Source: an uncultured Anaerolineaceae bacterium (GTDB taxonomy: Bacteria > Chloroflexota > Anaerolineae > Anaerolineales > Anaerolineaceae). Taken from it: a stretch of DNA of 56,016 bases. Location of the stretch: assembly GCA_927443345.1 (NCBI GenBank), contig CAKMKJ010000047.1, forward strand, positions 1 through 56,016, read 5' to 3'. Of this stretch, positions 7,720 through 15,804 are shown one piece after another. How positions within the stretch are numbered: position 1 is the stretch's first letter; every line of letters starts with the position of its first letter. Below the pieces are notes generated by a model, which made no database searches, was not told where the DNA came from, and saw only the letters and a list, made by a program, of their open reading frames with translations. The position numbers were made by a program, and so were the translations under genes.

Positions 7720-9461
7720 GTGATCAGATTGTTATTCATCCACTTTACGCGAAATTGCTGGAAAAATTCCCTGAATCCGTTGTAATGGATGAGCGTCAGG
7801 GATTCAGCGGTATTGTCGTTCAAGCGATTACGCTGCTTGAGGTAGTCAAAGAACTACGCGACAATCTTGGATACGACTATTTATCCTCTGTCACTGCCGT
7901 GGATGACTTCCCTGAAGAACGACTTGAAGTGATTTATCATCTCTTTAAAAGTATTGGCGGCGCACCAGTAGAAATCAAAGTCTTTTTAGAGCGAGAAGAA
8001 CCTGTTGTTCCTTCTTTAACCCCTATGTATCCAGGCGCTGAACTGCAAGAACGTGAAGTTTGGGACCTTTATGGTATCCGCTTTGACGATCATCCTGATC
8101 TCAGACGCATTTTGTTGTGGGAAGGATTTGAGGGATTTCCACTGCGCAAAGACTGGAAAGAACCCCTCTATGAGGAAGATACCAAACCTTTCAAATCCAG
8201 GTGGCCTGAAGGCAAGGGAGAACGTAAAGAACTGTTAAATCCTTATAAGGATAATGTTCAATACCCGCGTGAGTTTGATCCAAACACACTCAGCGGTGAT
8301 GTCGATCAAGCCATGTATAAGAGTCTTGAATATTCAGATGATCCAAATTCACGCGTATTACAAACTGATCAAATGGTTGTCAATATTGGTCCGCAGCACC
8401 CCTCGACTCACGGCGTTTTCCGGATGACGGTGGTGATGGAAGGCGAGACTATCGTCAATCTCAAACCGGTGGTGGGTTACCTGCACCGCAACCATGAGAA
8501 GATTGGTGAGCGCAACACATGGCTGCAGAACATGCCCTATACCGACCGCCTGGACTATTTGGCTCCAATGAGCAACAACTTTGGATACGCGATTACAGTT
8601 GAAAAACTGATGGGCATCGTCCCCACTGAACGCGCCGAATACATAAGGGTGATGATGGCAGAACTGACCCGTATTGCCAGCCACACCATGACCACTGGCT
8701 TTCTGCTCAACGACCTTGGCGCATATTTTACGCCCGCATTGTATGCACTTGAAGAACGTGAACTCATTTTGGATATCTTCGAAGAAGTAGCCGGCTCGAG
8801 GATGATGGTCAATTACTTTCGTTTTGGCGGCGTGGTGAGGGATGTTTCGCCTGAGGTGCTCAAAAAGATCAGGCATTTAGTTTATAACCGGCTGCCGCGA
8901 AAAATTGATGAACTGGATAAATATATCTCTGCGAATGAGATTGTGCGCATCCGCTGCGAAGGCGTGGGCGTGCTCACTGCGGATGATGCGATCGCATTTT
9001 CAACCACTGGACCTAACTTACGCGCATCGGGTGTACCTTATGACGTGAGACGGGCTGATCCGTATAGCATTTATGAAAGTTTAGACTTCGATGTTTGCAC
9101 CCGCGATCATGGAGATGTCTTTGATCGATACCGAGTGCGTATAGACGAGATACATCAGAGTATTCGTATCTTGAAGCAGGTGCTTGACCGCATTCCAGAA
9201 GGGCCAATTATGGCCGGCAAACCACAATACGTGGCGAAGGTTCCGGCTGGAGAAGCTTACGGCCGTGTGGAAGGTCCGCGTGGAGAGCTTGGTTTCTATG
9301 TGGTCTCAGATGGCAAGCCCAACCCCAAACGCTATCACGTACGTGCGCCATCTTTCATTAACCTGACCAGTCTGGCGCAGATGTGTAAAGGTGCCAAGGT
9401 GGCGGATGCCGTTACCATTTTGGGTGCTGTGGATATCGTCCTTGGCGAAGTGGATCGCTAG
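7716..9461 (+). CDS. nuoCD: NADH-quinone oxidoreductase fused subunits C and D
   Basis: This 581-residue protein joins NuoC (about residues 1-160, with the signature [21 protein letters not shown] at 112-132) to NuoD (about 218-581) through a charged linker. The NuoD part begins [12 protein letters not shown] and has [11 protein letters not shown] and PYTDRLDYL, which form the quinone-site region next to cluster N2 in NuoB. The NiFe-ligating Cys pairs of group 4 hydrogenase large subunits are absent: the first site reads NHEKIGE with no CGIC, and the C-terminus reads [10 protein letters not shown]. It is therefore a complex I type subunit, not a hydrogenase. The gene overlaps nuoB by 4 bases and has a GGAGG site. 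Confidence 0.97.
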   Translation: MSDQIVIHPLYAKLLEKFPESVVMDERQGFSGIVVQAITLLEVVKELRDNLGYDYLSSVTAVDDFPEERLEVIYHLFKSIGGAPVEIKVFLEREEPVVPSLTPMYPGAELQEREVWDLYGIRFDDHPDLRRILLWEGFEGFPLRKDWKEPLYEEDTKPFKSRWPEGKGERKELLNPYKDNVQYPREFDPNTLSGDVDQAMYKSLEYSDDPNSRVLQTDQMVVNIGPQHPSTHGVFRMTVVMEGETIVNLKPVVGYLHRNHEKIGERNTWLQNMPYTDRLDYLAPMSNNFGYAITVEKLMGIVPTERAEYIRVMMAELTRIASHTMTTGFLLNDLGAYFTPALYALEERELILDIFEEVAGSRMMVNYFRFGGVVRDVSPEVLKKIRHLVYNRLPRKIDELDKYISANEIVRIRCEGVGVLTADDAIAFSTTGPNLRASGVPYDVRRADPYSIYESLDFDVCTRDHGDVFDRYRVRIDEIHQSIRILKQVLDRIPEGPIMAGKPQYVAKVPAGEAYGRVEGPRGELGFYVVSDGKPNPKRYHVRAPSFINLTSLAQMCKGAKVADAVTILGAVDIVLGEVDR

Positions 9462-9473
9462 GTGGAGGCTTAA

Positions 9474-10061
9474 ATGAATGGAATAGGCATAATAAAGGGA
9501 TTGCTAATCACCCTGAAACATTTTTTTGATACTTATATTTTTGATTTTGGCCGCAAGCAAAAGAATCTGACTCCGGATGATAAAAGGGGCATGGTGAATT
9601 CGTCGGGTCTGTTTACTATCCAATATCCAGAAGAGGTATTGGCAGCATCAGAAGAATTCAGAGTTATTCCTTTTTTGGTTTATGAGACGGCTGAAAACGG
9701 TGACCACAAGTATCGCTGCACATCATGCGGCATTTGTGCGAAGGTTTGTCCGACCCAGTGCATCTTCATCACACGCAAAAAAGATGCAGAAACCGGCAAG
9801 CCCATTCCGTCTCCTGAAGAGTTCTATATTGATACCGATAAATGCATGAACTGCGGTTTCTGTGCGGAATATTGCCCATTTGATGCAATCAAGATGAACC
9901 ATGATTTTGAGTTGGCCACGTACGTGCGTGGGGATACACATATTTACAATAAAGAGATGTTAGGTAAACCGGTCGAATACTATGCTAAAATTCGTCCTGT
10001 TAATTATGCACTTGAAGTGGCAGAAAAAGCTGAAAAAGCCGAAAAGGCAACTGCCGCATAG
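9474..10061 (+). CDS. nuoI: NADH-quinone oxidoreductase subunit I
   Basis: NuoI is the ferredoxin-like subunit holding clusters N6a and N6b, which pass electrons toward N2. Two 4Fe-4S motifs are complete: Cys82/85/88 with Cys92 (CTSCGICAKVC, followed by P) and Cys124/127/130 with Cys134 (CMNCGFCAEYC). The N-terminus (GLLITLKHFFDTYIFDF) is amphipathic, as expected for the helix lying on the membrane arm. The C-terminus is a Lys/Glu/Ala-rich repeat (EKAEKAEKA). It follows nuoCD by 12 bases. With nuoB and nuoCD it makes up the quinone-reducing module; E, F and G subunits are not here. Confidence 0.95.
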   Translation: MNGIGIIKGLLITLKHFFDTYIFDFGRKQKNLTPDDKRGMVNSSGLFTIQYPEEVLAASEEFRVIPFLVYETAENGDHKYRCTSCGICAKVCPTQCIFITRKKDAETGKPIPSPEEFYIDTDKCMNCGFCAEYCPFDAIKMNHDFELATYVRGDTHIYNKEMLGKPVEYYAKIRPVNYALEVAEKAEKAEKATAA

Positions 10062-10078
10062 TTAGATGAAAGCAGCCC

Positions 10079-10405
10079 ATGTTCAATACTGACACTGAAA
10101 TGTTGTTTCCGATGCGTGTGATTCCCACGCTTGGGAATGCGCGCGGGCCGGAATGGCAAAAATTGATTGATCATCTCTCAGAAGATCAGACGGATGAAAG
10201 TGAAAAAATTGCCATGACTGCATTAGTGGTCAAGCTGGCAGGCTGTGCGGGTTGCAATACAGATTCATTTCGGGCGATGAAGGGTTGTACTCAATGTGCG
10301 CATTTGATTGTCAAGCGCTTTAAAGGCAACGATGCTGAACTGATGCGCAATTACCAGGATTGTCACAAAGAAGTGACCCTGTATCTTTCCAAACGAGATC
10401 AGTAG
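10079..10405 (+). CDS. Small Cys-rich protein in the nuo-mrp operon, function unknown
   Basis: I do not recognise this 108-residue protein. Its central feature is Cys56-x2-Cys59 followed ten residues later by Cys70-x2-Cys73 (AGCAGCNTDSF, KGCTQCAHL), with a further Cys95 near the C-terminus (YQDCHKEVT). Four closely spaced Cys in two CxxC pairs could bind zinc or an Fe-S cluster. There is no signal peptide and no membrane helix. It starts 17 bases after nuoI and is followed within 20 bases by mrp, so it is probably co-expressed with complex I and an Fe-S carrier. A role in assembling or tuning the Nuo module is a guess from context. Confidence 0.75.
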   Translation: MFNTDTEMLFPMRVIPTLGNARGPEWQKLIDHLSEDQTDESEKIAMTALVVKLAGCAGCNTDSFRAMKGCTQCAHLIVKRFKGNDAELMRNYQDCHKEVTLYLSKRDQ

Positions 10406-10425
10406 ACGCTGATCAAAAGGAAATT

Positions 10426-11487
10426 ATGATTACCAAAGAAGCAGTAATCTCCGCTTTAAGCGGTGTTATGGAACCAGAACTGCATAAAGACCTGATTACC
10501 CTCAAAATGATTGAAGAGATTGAGGTTAATGGAAGCGAAGTCTCATTCAAAATCATTTTAACCACTCCGGCTTGTCCGTTGGTGGAAAAAATCAAGGGTG
10601 ACGCGACCAAGGCGGTCAAAGCGATTGAAGGTGTCACAACAGTAAAGATATTGATGGATTCACGTGTGGAGTCTGATGGGCAGACGCGTGAAATGTTAAA
10701 ACTACCCATTAAAAACGCCGTAGCCATTGCCTCAGGTAAGGGTGGGGTGGGTAAATCCACGGTTGCAGTGAATGTGGCGGTTACGCTGGCGGCCAAAGGG
10801 GCACGAGTTGGTTTGCTGGATGCCGATATCTATGGGCCAAACATCCCTACCATGATGGGTGTGGATGGACTGCCTCCTCCGGTAGATGGCAGATTGATCC
10901 CCGCAGAATCGTATGGCGTCAAGATGATGTCTATTGGTTTCATGGTGGCACCCGGTCAGCCATTGATTTGGCGTGGACCGATGCTGCACACAGCCATTCG
11001 CCAATTTTTAGCTGATGTTGAGTGGGGCGAACTGGATTATTTGATTATAGATCTACCCCCTGGAACAGGAGATGCACAGCTCAGTCTGATGCAGAACCTT
11101 CCGCTGAGCGGGGGGGTAATTGTTACTTTACCTCAAATGGTATCACTTGAAGATGCAGGGCGTGGTTTGCAAATGTTTAAAGAACTAAAAGTGCCCGTTT
11201 TAGGCGTAATTGAAAACATGAGCTACCTGGTCATGCCTGATGGCAGTAAAATGGATCTATTCGGCACCGGCGGTGGTCAAGCTCTGGCAGAAAAAATGGA
11301 TGTACCATTCTTAGGATGCATCCCCATTGACCCTGAGGTCAGAATCGGCGGAGACAGCGGTAAACCTGTTTCTTTATCCAAACCAGAAAGCGAAGTTGCC
11401 ATAGCGTTGGTAAGCGTGACTGAGAAAATAGCCGCACAAGTAAGTATGATGGCTTATGCCCAGTCACAGAAAGAGGGAGATTCGTGA
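10426..11487 (+). CDS. mrp: Mrp/NBP35-family P-loop ATPase (Fe-S carrier), CxxC motif missing
   Basis: This 353-residue protein has an N-terminal MIP18/DUF59 domain (about 1-85, with the conserved TTPACPL and Cys50) and a ParA-like ATPase. The ATPase has the deviant Walker A SGKGGVGKST at 103-112, DADIYGPN, and the switch region LIIDLPPGTGD. Family members insert or carry Fe-S clusters. The C-terminal CxxC that bridges the cluster between Mrp protomers, normally just before FGxGGG, is absent: the segment reads NMSYLVMPDGSKMDLFGTGGG. The ATG at 10426 is chosen because AAGGAAA precedes it and the DUF59 domain starts there; the upstream frame overlaps the previous gene. It overlaps ricT by 4 bases. 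Confidence 0.93.
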   Translation: MITKEAVISALSGVMEPELHKDLITLKMIEEIEVNGSEVSFKIILTTPACPLVEKIKGDATKAVKAIEGVTTVKILMDSRVESDGQTREMLKLPIKNAVAIASGKGGVGKSTVAVNVAVTLAAKGARVGLLDADIYGPNIPTMMGVDGLPPPVDGRLIPAESYGVKMMSIGFMVAPGQPLIWRGPMLHTAIRQFLADVEWGELDYLIIDLPPGTGDAQLSLMQNLPLSGGVIVTLPQMVSLEDAGRGLQMFKELKVPVLGVIENMSYLVMPDGSKMDLFGTGGGQALAEKMDVPFLGCIPIDPEVRIGGDSGKPVSLSKPESEVAIALVSVTEKIAAQVSMMAYAQSQKEGDS

Positions 11488-12410
11488 CCGATCAAACACA
11501 CACCGCACCGATCATTGTCGGTGTTCGTTTTTCAAAAGTTGGCAAGATATACCATTTTGATGCCAGAAAAATAGAAGCGTTGAGATTGGGCGATGTGGTC
11601 GTGGTTGAGACCAGCCGCGGCTGGCAGCTTGGTGAGGTTGTCGTGGTGGTGGATGACCCTGTAGCACCTCCGGAGGGCACCTGGAAGACACTTGACCGCC
11701 TGGCGACCCCAAAAGATTTGATGCAGCGTCAAAACTGGCAATCCAAAGAACTGGATGTGGTTGAAATCGCACGCAAACGCCTTAAAGAGTTAAGGCTGCA
11801 AGGTGTAAAAATAATATTTAGTGAATACAGCTATGACGGCTCAAAACTGACTATTTTCTTCAGCAGCGATTCAGAAGACAAAGTGGATCTCAAATCTATG
11901 CGCTCGGATATGCAGCGCGTCTATGGGCCGGCGCAGGTTGAACTGCGGCAGATAGGGCCGCGCGACGTGGCAAAGGTTTTGGGCGGTATGGGTGCTTGCG
12001 GACTCGAAACCCGATGCTGCTCCAAATTCATCACTGAATTTAGCTCAATCTCCATTCGCATGGCCAAGGAGCAGGGCATTTCGCTGACACCGACCGAAAT
12101 TACGGGCATGTGCGGAAGATTACGCTGCTGCCTGATCTATGAATATGATAATTATGTGGAGGCTCGCAAGCTGCTTCCCAAGAAGAACAAACGTGTGATC
12201 ACACCAGATGGAACTGGCAAAGTCATTGATGTCTCTCCGATCCGTGAGATGGTTTTGGTTGAACTGGCCGAAATTGGGCGCAAGGAATATCACAAGGATG
12301 TACTTAAACCTGCTGATGAAATGGAAGCACTTGAAGCCAAGGCTCAAGCAGGCTGTGGAGGAGGTAATGGTGGCGGTGGTGGCTGCGGAGGGCAATGTCA
12401 AAGGTATTAA
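11484..12410 (+). CDS. ricT: PSP1/RicT (YaaT)-family protein
   Basis: This 308-residue protein belongs to the PSP1-domain family. In Bacillus, RicT acts with RicA and RicF in a [4Fe-4S] complex that affects RNase Y-dependent RNA processing. The conserved Cys residues are present: Cys172, 178, 179 (GACGLETRCC) and Cys210, 215, 216 (GMCGRLRCC). Unusually, the C-terminus is a Gly-rich run with three extra Cys (291, 301, 305). Start is a GTG overlapping the mrp stop (GTGA) with a GAGGGAGA site. Partners RicA and RicF are not in the window. Placement after an Fe-S carrier fits a cluster-bearing protein. Confidence 0.9.
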   Translation: MTDQTHTAPIIVGVRFSKVGKIYHFDARKIEALRLGDVVVVETSRGWQLGEVVVVVDDPVAPPEGTWKTLDRLATPKDLMQRQNWQSKELDVVEIARKRLKELRLQGVKIIFSEYSYDGSKLTIFFSSDSEDKVDLKSMRSDMQRVYGPAQVELRQIGPRDVAKVLGGMGACGLETRCCSKFITEFSSISIRMAKEQGISLTPTEITGMCGRLRCCLIYEYDNYVEARKLLPKKNKRVITPDGTGKVIDVSPIREMVLVELAEIGRKEYHKDVLKPADEMEALEAKAQAGCGGGNGGGGGCGGQCQRY

Positions 12411-13149
12411 ATTTCCTCCTGTTTTAGAAGATTTTGAAGGTTGGAAAGAGAAGAAAACAATACTGGTCATCCTGGCACATCCGGATGACCCTGAATTTTT
12501 CATGGGGGCAACGCTGGCACGTTGGGGGGCACTTGGTCACGAGATCCGCTATTGCTTGTTAACCACAGGGCAAAAGGGATCACAAAACGTCAATCAGAAG
12601 CCAGAAGACCTGGCTGCCATTAGAAAAATGGAGCAACAAAATGCAGCCAACACTTTGAAGGTCAAAAGTGTTGAATTTTTAGATTATGTCGATGGTGAAG
12701 TAGTGCCTGATCTTGAAATGCGCAAAAAGATTGTACGTATCATTAGAACTTATAAACCGCAAATCGTCATCAGCAGCGATCCACTTAACTATTTTCCAGG
12801 CGACAATCGGGTCAACCATCCAGATCACCGTGCTGTTGGGCAGGTTGTTTTAGATGCAGTATTTCCGGCTGCAGGAAACCCAAATTTTTATCGCGAATTG
12901 ATCAGTGAAGAAAATTTGGCACCCGTAAATGTCGCCGAGTTGTGGTTTTCCATCCCGGCTGAAGCAAACCTGGTAGTGGATGTGACCCAGTATTTTGGTG
13001 AAAAGATCAAAGCTATTCTCTGTCACCACTCTCAGCTCAATATGGATGATCAAGCTTTTGAAGAAATGTTGAAAACGCGCTGGGTGTCATTTAACGAACA
13101 AATGCAGCCAGTTTTTCTAGAACGCTTTCGAAGAATTGTGTTTGGATAA
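12367..13149 (+). CDS. LmbE/PIG-L-family deacetylase
   Basis: A 260-residue zinc-dependent N-deacetylase-like protein. The family signature AHPDDPEFF (His38, Asp40, Asp41) and the third zinc-ligand region NHPDHRAVG are both present. Relatives remove acetyl from GlcNAc-linked substrates such as mycothiol, bacillithiol or GlcNAc-PI precursors; the substrate here is unknown. The chosen ATG at 12367 lies inside the last 44 bases of ricT. It is preceded by a perfect GGAGG at 12357-12361 with 5-nt spacing, so the two genes are translationally coupled. The family is usually 220-260 residues, which matches this start better than the longer open frame from 12208. Confidence 0.88.
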   Translation: MVAVVAAEGNVKGIKFPPVLEDFEGWKEKKTILVILAHPDDPEFFMGATLARWGALGHEIRYCLLTTGQKGSQNVNQKPEDLAAIRKMEQQNAANTLKVKSVEFLDYVDGEVVPDLEMRKKIVRIIRTYKPQIVISSDPLNYFPGDNRVNHPDHRAVGQVVLDAVFPAAGNPNFYRELISEENLAPVNVAELWFSIPAEANLVVDVTQYFGEKIKAILCHHSQLNMDDQAFEEMLKTRWVSFNEQMQPVFLERFRRIVFG

Positions 13150-13192
13150 ATAATCAGATTAATAAGATTAATACTGGTTACATTTGTCATTA

Positions 13193-13252
13193 TTGACCAT
13201 ATTTAAAGACTTGGTATACTCTATTTATCTGAATAATCAGATGAATAGAGTA
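13193..13252 (+). promoter_or_regulatory. Promoter and palindromic operator of the FCD regulator
   Basis: TTGACC (13193-13198) and TATACT (13215-13220) are 16 bp apart. A large palindrome has left arm 13217-13232, a 4-bp centre and right arm 13237-13252, with 15 of 16 arm positions paired. It overlaps the -10 and the transcription start and ends 5 bp before the ATG at 13258. This layout is typical of an autorepressor site. Confidence 0.72.
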
Positions 13253-13257
13253 CATTA

Positions 13258-13956
13258 ATGGAAACCATACCTAAGCGATATCAACTTTCAGAACTACTTA
13301 AATACTTGGTTGCTCTGCCAGAAGACGAAAAGACGCGTATTCCTCCTTTGGCAGAATTGAGCCAAATTCTGGGAATCAGTGTTGCAAGTCTGCGTGAACA
13401 GCTTGAAGTCGCGCGCATGATGGGTATTCTTGAAATCAAACCCAAAGCAGGGATTAAGAAGAACCAATATCAACTCAAGCCTGCGCTGCTGGCGAGTTTA
13501 TCTTACGGCGTTGAAGTCAATAATCGATTATTTTGGCAGGTCGCTGACATGCGCAAGCATCTTGAGGCGGCATATTTTATAGATGCCGTACAAATGCTTT
13601 CTACTTCAGATAAAGAAGAGCTTTCTGCACTCATCAAGAAAGCGCAGCAAAAATTACGCAGTATTCCCAGCCAACTGCCAAATGCTGAACATCGTCAGTT
13701 TCATCTCACCATGTACCGCCGACTTGGCAATCATCTGGTTTATGAATTCCTCGAAACTTATTGGGATCTTTACCGACTCACCGGTATGGATGTGTATACC
13801 GACATTAATTATGTTGACCGGGTCTGGCAATATCATGGACGGATTGTAGAACAAATAAAAAACAATAATTACACCCAGGGAATGCAAATCCTTCTGGAGC
13901 ATATGGATTTAATCAGCCAGCGCGAACGACCTGCTCCGCGGCTATCCTTTGAATAA
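13258..13956 (+). CDS. FadR/GntR-superfamily transcriptional regulator with FCD domain
   Basis: This 232-residue protein has a winged helix at about residues 5-70, including IPPLAELSQILGISVASLREQLEVARMMGILEIKPKAGI, which matches the GntR pattern. A helical FCD ligand domain spans about 80-225, with the usual metal-binding His/Asp positions plausibly in the EHRQFH, RRLGNHLVY and QYHGRIVEQI segments. FCD regulators sense carboxylates, acyl-CoAs or amino acids; the effector here is unknown. It stands between the nuo operon and korAB, is followed 33 bases later by korA, and has a palindrome over its own promoter. The simplest inference is autorepression plus control of korAB. Confidence 0.87.
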   Translation: METIPKRYQLSELLKYLVALPEDEKTRIPPLAELSQILGISVASLREQLEVARMMGILEIKPKAGIKKNQYQLKPALLASLSYGVEVNNRLFWQVADMRKHLEAAYFIDAVQMLSTSDKEELSALIKKAQQKLRSIPSQLPNAEHRQFHLTMYRRLGNHLVYEFLETYWDLYRLTGMDVYTDINYVDRVWQYHGRIVEQIKNNNYTQGMQILLEHMDLISQRERPAPRLSFE

Positions 13957-13989
13957 CTCAAAACTTGAGAATCGGAGACTGTTATCAAG

Positions 13990-15804
13990 ATGAGCAAACG
14001 AGATTTAGTGGTTAATGATTTCTGTATCACCTTTAGCACAGTTAACGGATCGGGCAGCGCAACTGCCAATACCACCCTGATGCGAGCCCTGTTCAAAATG
14101 GGCATCCCCGTCTCTAGCAAAAATATTTTCCCTTCCAATATTCAGGGGCTGCCGACCTGGTATACCCTGCGATTGAGTAAGGACGGGTATATGGGTAGAG
14201 TCGAGCAGGACGATATCATTGTGGCGATGAACCCTGCTACCTTGCACAAAGAAGTGCAATATCTTGCACCCGGCGGAGTTTTATTACTGCCGGATGATTT
14301 AAATTTTGTAAATACGCGTGACGATTTAATTATTTATCGCATGCCCGTAAAAAAACTCATTAAAGATGCCGAGGTGCCGCCCAGTCTGCGAGATTACATC
14401 TCGAATATGGTTTATGTGGGAGTGCTTTGCTTCTTGTTGGGTATTGATCTTGATCTTATACACCAGGCACTTGATTTTCAATTCAAAGGACGTCAAAAGC
14501 CGATTGATCAAAATTTCCATATGGTTGAAGCAGCTTATGTATGGTCAAAACAAAACCTTGAGAAGAAAGATCCCTATCTGGTAGAAAAGATGGATGGTAC
14601 TGACGACTGTATTATGACCGATGGAAATACTGCAGGCGCTTTGGGTTCCATTTTCGGTGGTGTGCAGTTCACGGGTTGGTATCCGATTACGCCTGCAACC
14701 AGTTTGGCTGAATCACTAATTGAATATTTACCGAAATATCGGGTGGACCCCGAAACCGGAAAAGACACATATGCGATCGTGCAGTCTGAAGACGAACTGG
14801 CTGCGATTGGTATGGCAATTGGCGCAGGTTGGGGCGGACTGCGTTCGATGACTTCAACCTCGGGACCGGGGCTTTCTCTGATGTCAGAATATATTGGCTT
14901 AGCTTATTATGCTGAAGTTCCGGTGGTAATATGGGATGTGCAGCGCGTTGGCCCCAGCACCGGCATGCCGACACGTACCGCACAAGGAGACCTGACCCAA
15001 GCCAATTTTATTAGCCACGGTGATAAGAACATGATCATCCTGATCCCAGGATCGATTCAGGAGTGTTTTGAGTTTGGGTGGCGGGCTTTTGATATCGCAG
15101 AGCGGCTGCAGACCCCTGTGATTGTTTTGTCTGACCTTGATTTCGGCATGAATATGTGGACGAGCAAAAAATTTGAATATCCAGACCAACCCATGGATCG
15201 CGGCAAGATTTTGTGGGAAGACGATATGGAAGAATTTATGGCTAAACACGGCGGAGAGTGGGGCCGTTATCGAGATGTGGACGGTGACGGAATTCCATGG
15301 CGCACATTGCCGGGTAACAGGCATCCAAAATCTGGTTATTTTGCACGCGGCACGAGTCATAATGAAGACACCGGCTACACTGAAGACCCGGAAAAATGGG
15401 AAACTATCTTCAAGCGTATAGCCAACAAGTTTGAAACAGGAAAACAGTATTTACCAAAGGCGATAGCAGATGAAAGCCAGAAGGCCACATTGGGAATCAT
15501 TGCTTCAGGCTCTGCCGACCCGGCTGTGCAAGAAGCGCGAGATTTACTGGCCAAGCAAGGTATCAAAACGGACTATTTACGCATCCGCAGCTTGCCATTT
15601 GACACAGAAGTCGAAGATTTCTTGAAAAAGCATGAGCAACTGGTTGTTTTAGATATCAATCGCGACGGACAACTTAACCAACTGCTGACCATGACCTATC
15701 CAGTTTATTCAGAAAAGACAACCAGTCTGGCTCATTTAGATGGATTGCCCCTGAATGCAAAATGGGTCGAAAAACAGATTCTATCTCTCTTGGAGGTCAA
15801 ATAA
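13990..15804 (+). CDS. korA: 2-oxoacid:ferredoxin oxidoreductase, fused gamma-alpha subunit
   Basis: A 604-residue KorA-type protein. Residues 1 to about 190 are the gamma domain (NGSGSATANTTLMRALFKMG, with IVAMNPATL). Residues about 210-600 are the alpha pyrimidine-binding half (WYPITPATSLAESL, TSTSGPGLSLMSEYIGLAYYAEVPVVIWDVQR, PTRTAQGDL). With KorB it oxidatively decarboxylates a 2-oxoacid, probably 2-oxoglutarate, to acyl-CoA and reduces ferredoxin. There is no delta ferredoxin subunit, which is usual for two-subunit KorAB. The TAA stop shares its last base with the korB ATG, so expression is coupled. Substrate assignment between 2-oxoglutarate and other oxoacids is not certain from sequence alone. 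Confidence 0.92.
   Translation: MSKRDLVVNDFCITFSTVNGSGSATANTTLMRALFKMGIPVSSKNIFPSNIQGLPTWYTLRLSKDGYMGRVEQDDIIVAMNPATLHKEVQYLAPGGVLLLPDDLNFVNTRDDLIIYRMPVKKLIKDAEVPPSLRDYISNMVYVGVLCFLLGIDLDLIHQALDFQFKGRQKPIDQNFHMVEAAYVWSKQNLEKKDPYLVEKMDGTDDCIMTDGNTAGALGSIFGGVQFTGWYPITPATSLAESLIEYLPKYRVDPETGKDTYAIVQSEDELAAIGMAIGAGWGGLRSMTSTSGPGLSLMSEYIGLAYYAEVPVVIWDVQRVGPSTGMPTRTAQGDLTQANFISHGDKNMIILIPGSIQECFEFGWRAFDIAERLQTPVIVLSDLDFGMNMWTSKKFEYPDQPMDRGKILWEDDMEEFMAKHGGEWGRYRDVDGDGIPWRTLPGNRHPKSGYFARGTSHNEDTGYTEDPEKWETIFKRIANKFETGKQYLPKAIADESQKATLGIIASGSADPAVQEARDLLAKQGIKTDYLRIRSLPFDTEVEDFLKKHEQLVVLDINRDGQLNQLLTMTYPVYSEKTTSLAHLDGLPLNAKWVEKQILSLLEVK

Noticed and set aside
8358-8876. Minus-strand 172-codon frame within nuoCD
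   Set aside because: Antisense shadow; His-rich composition results from the reversed codons.
7716-9461. NuoD part as a group 4 NiFe hydrogenase large subunit
   Set aside because: The Cys pairs that bind nickel are absent at both ends, and complex I motifs are intact.
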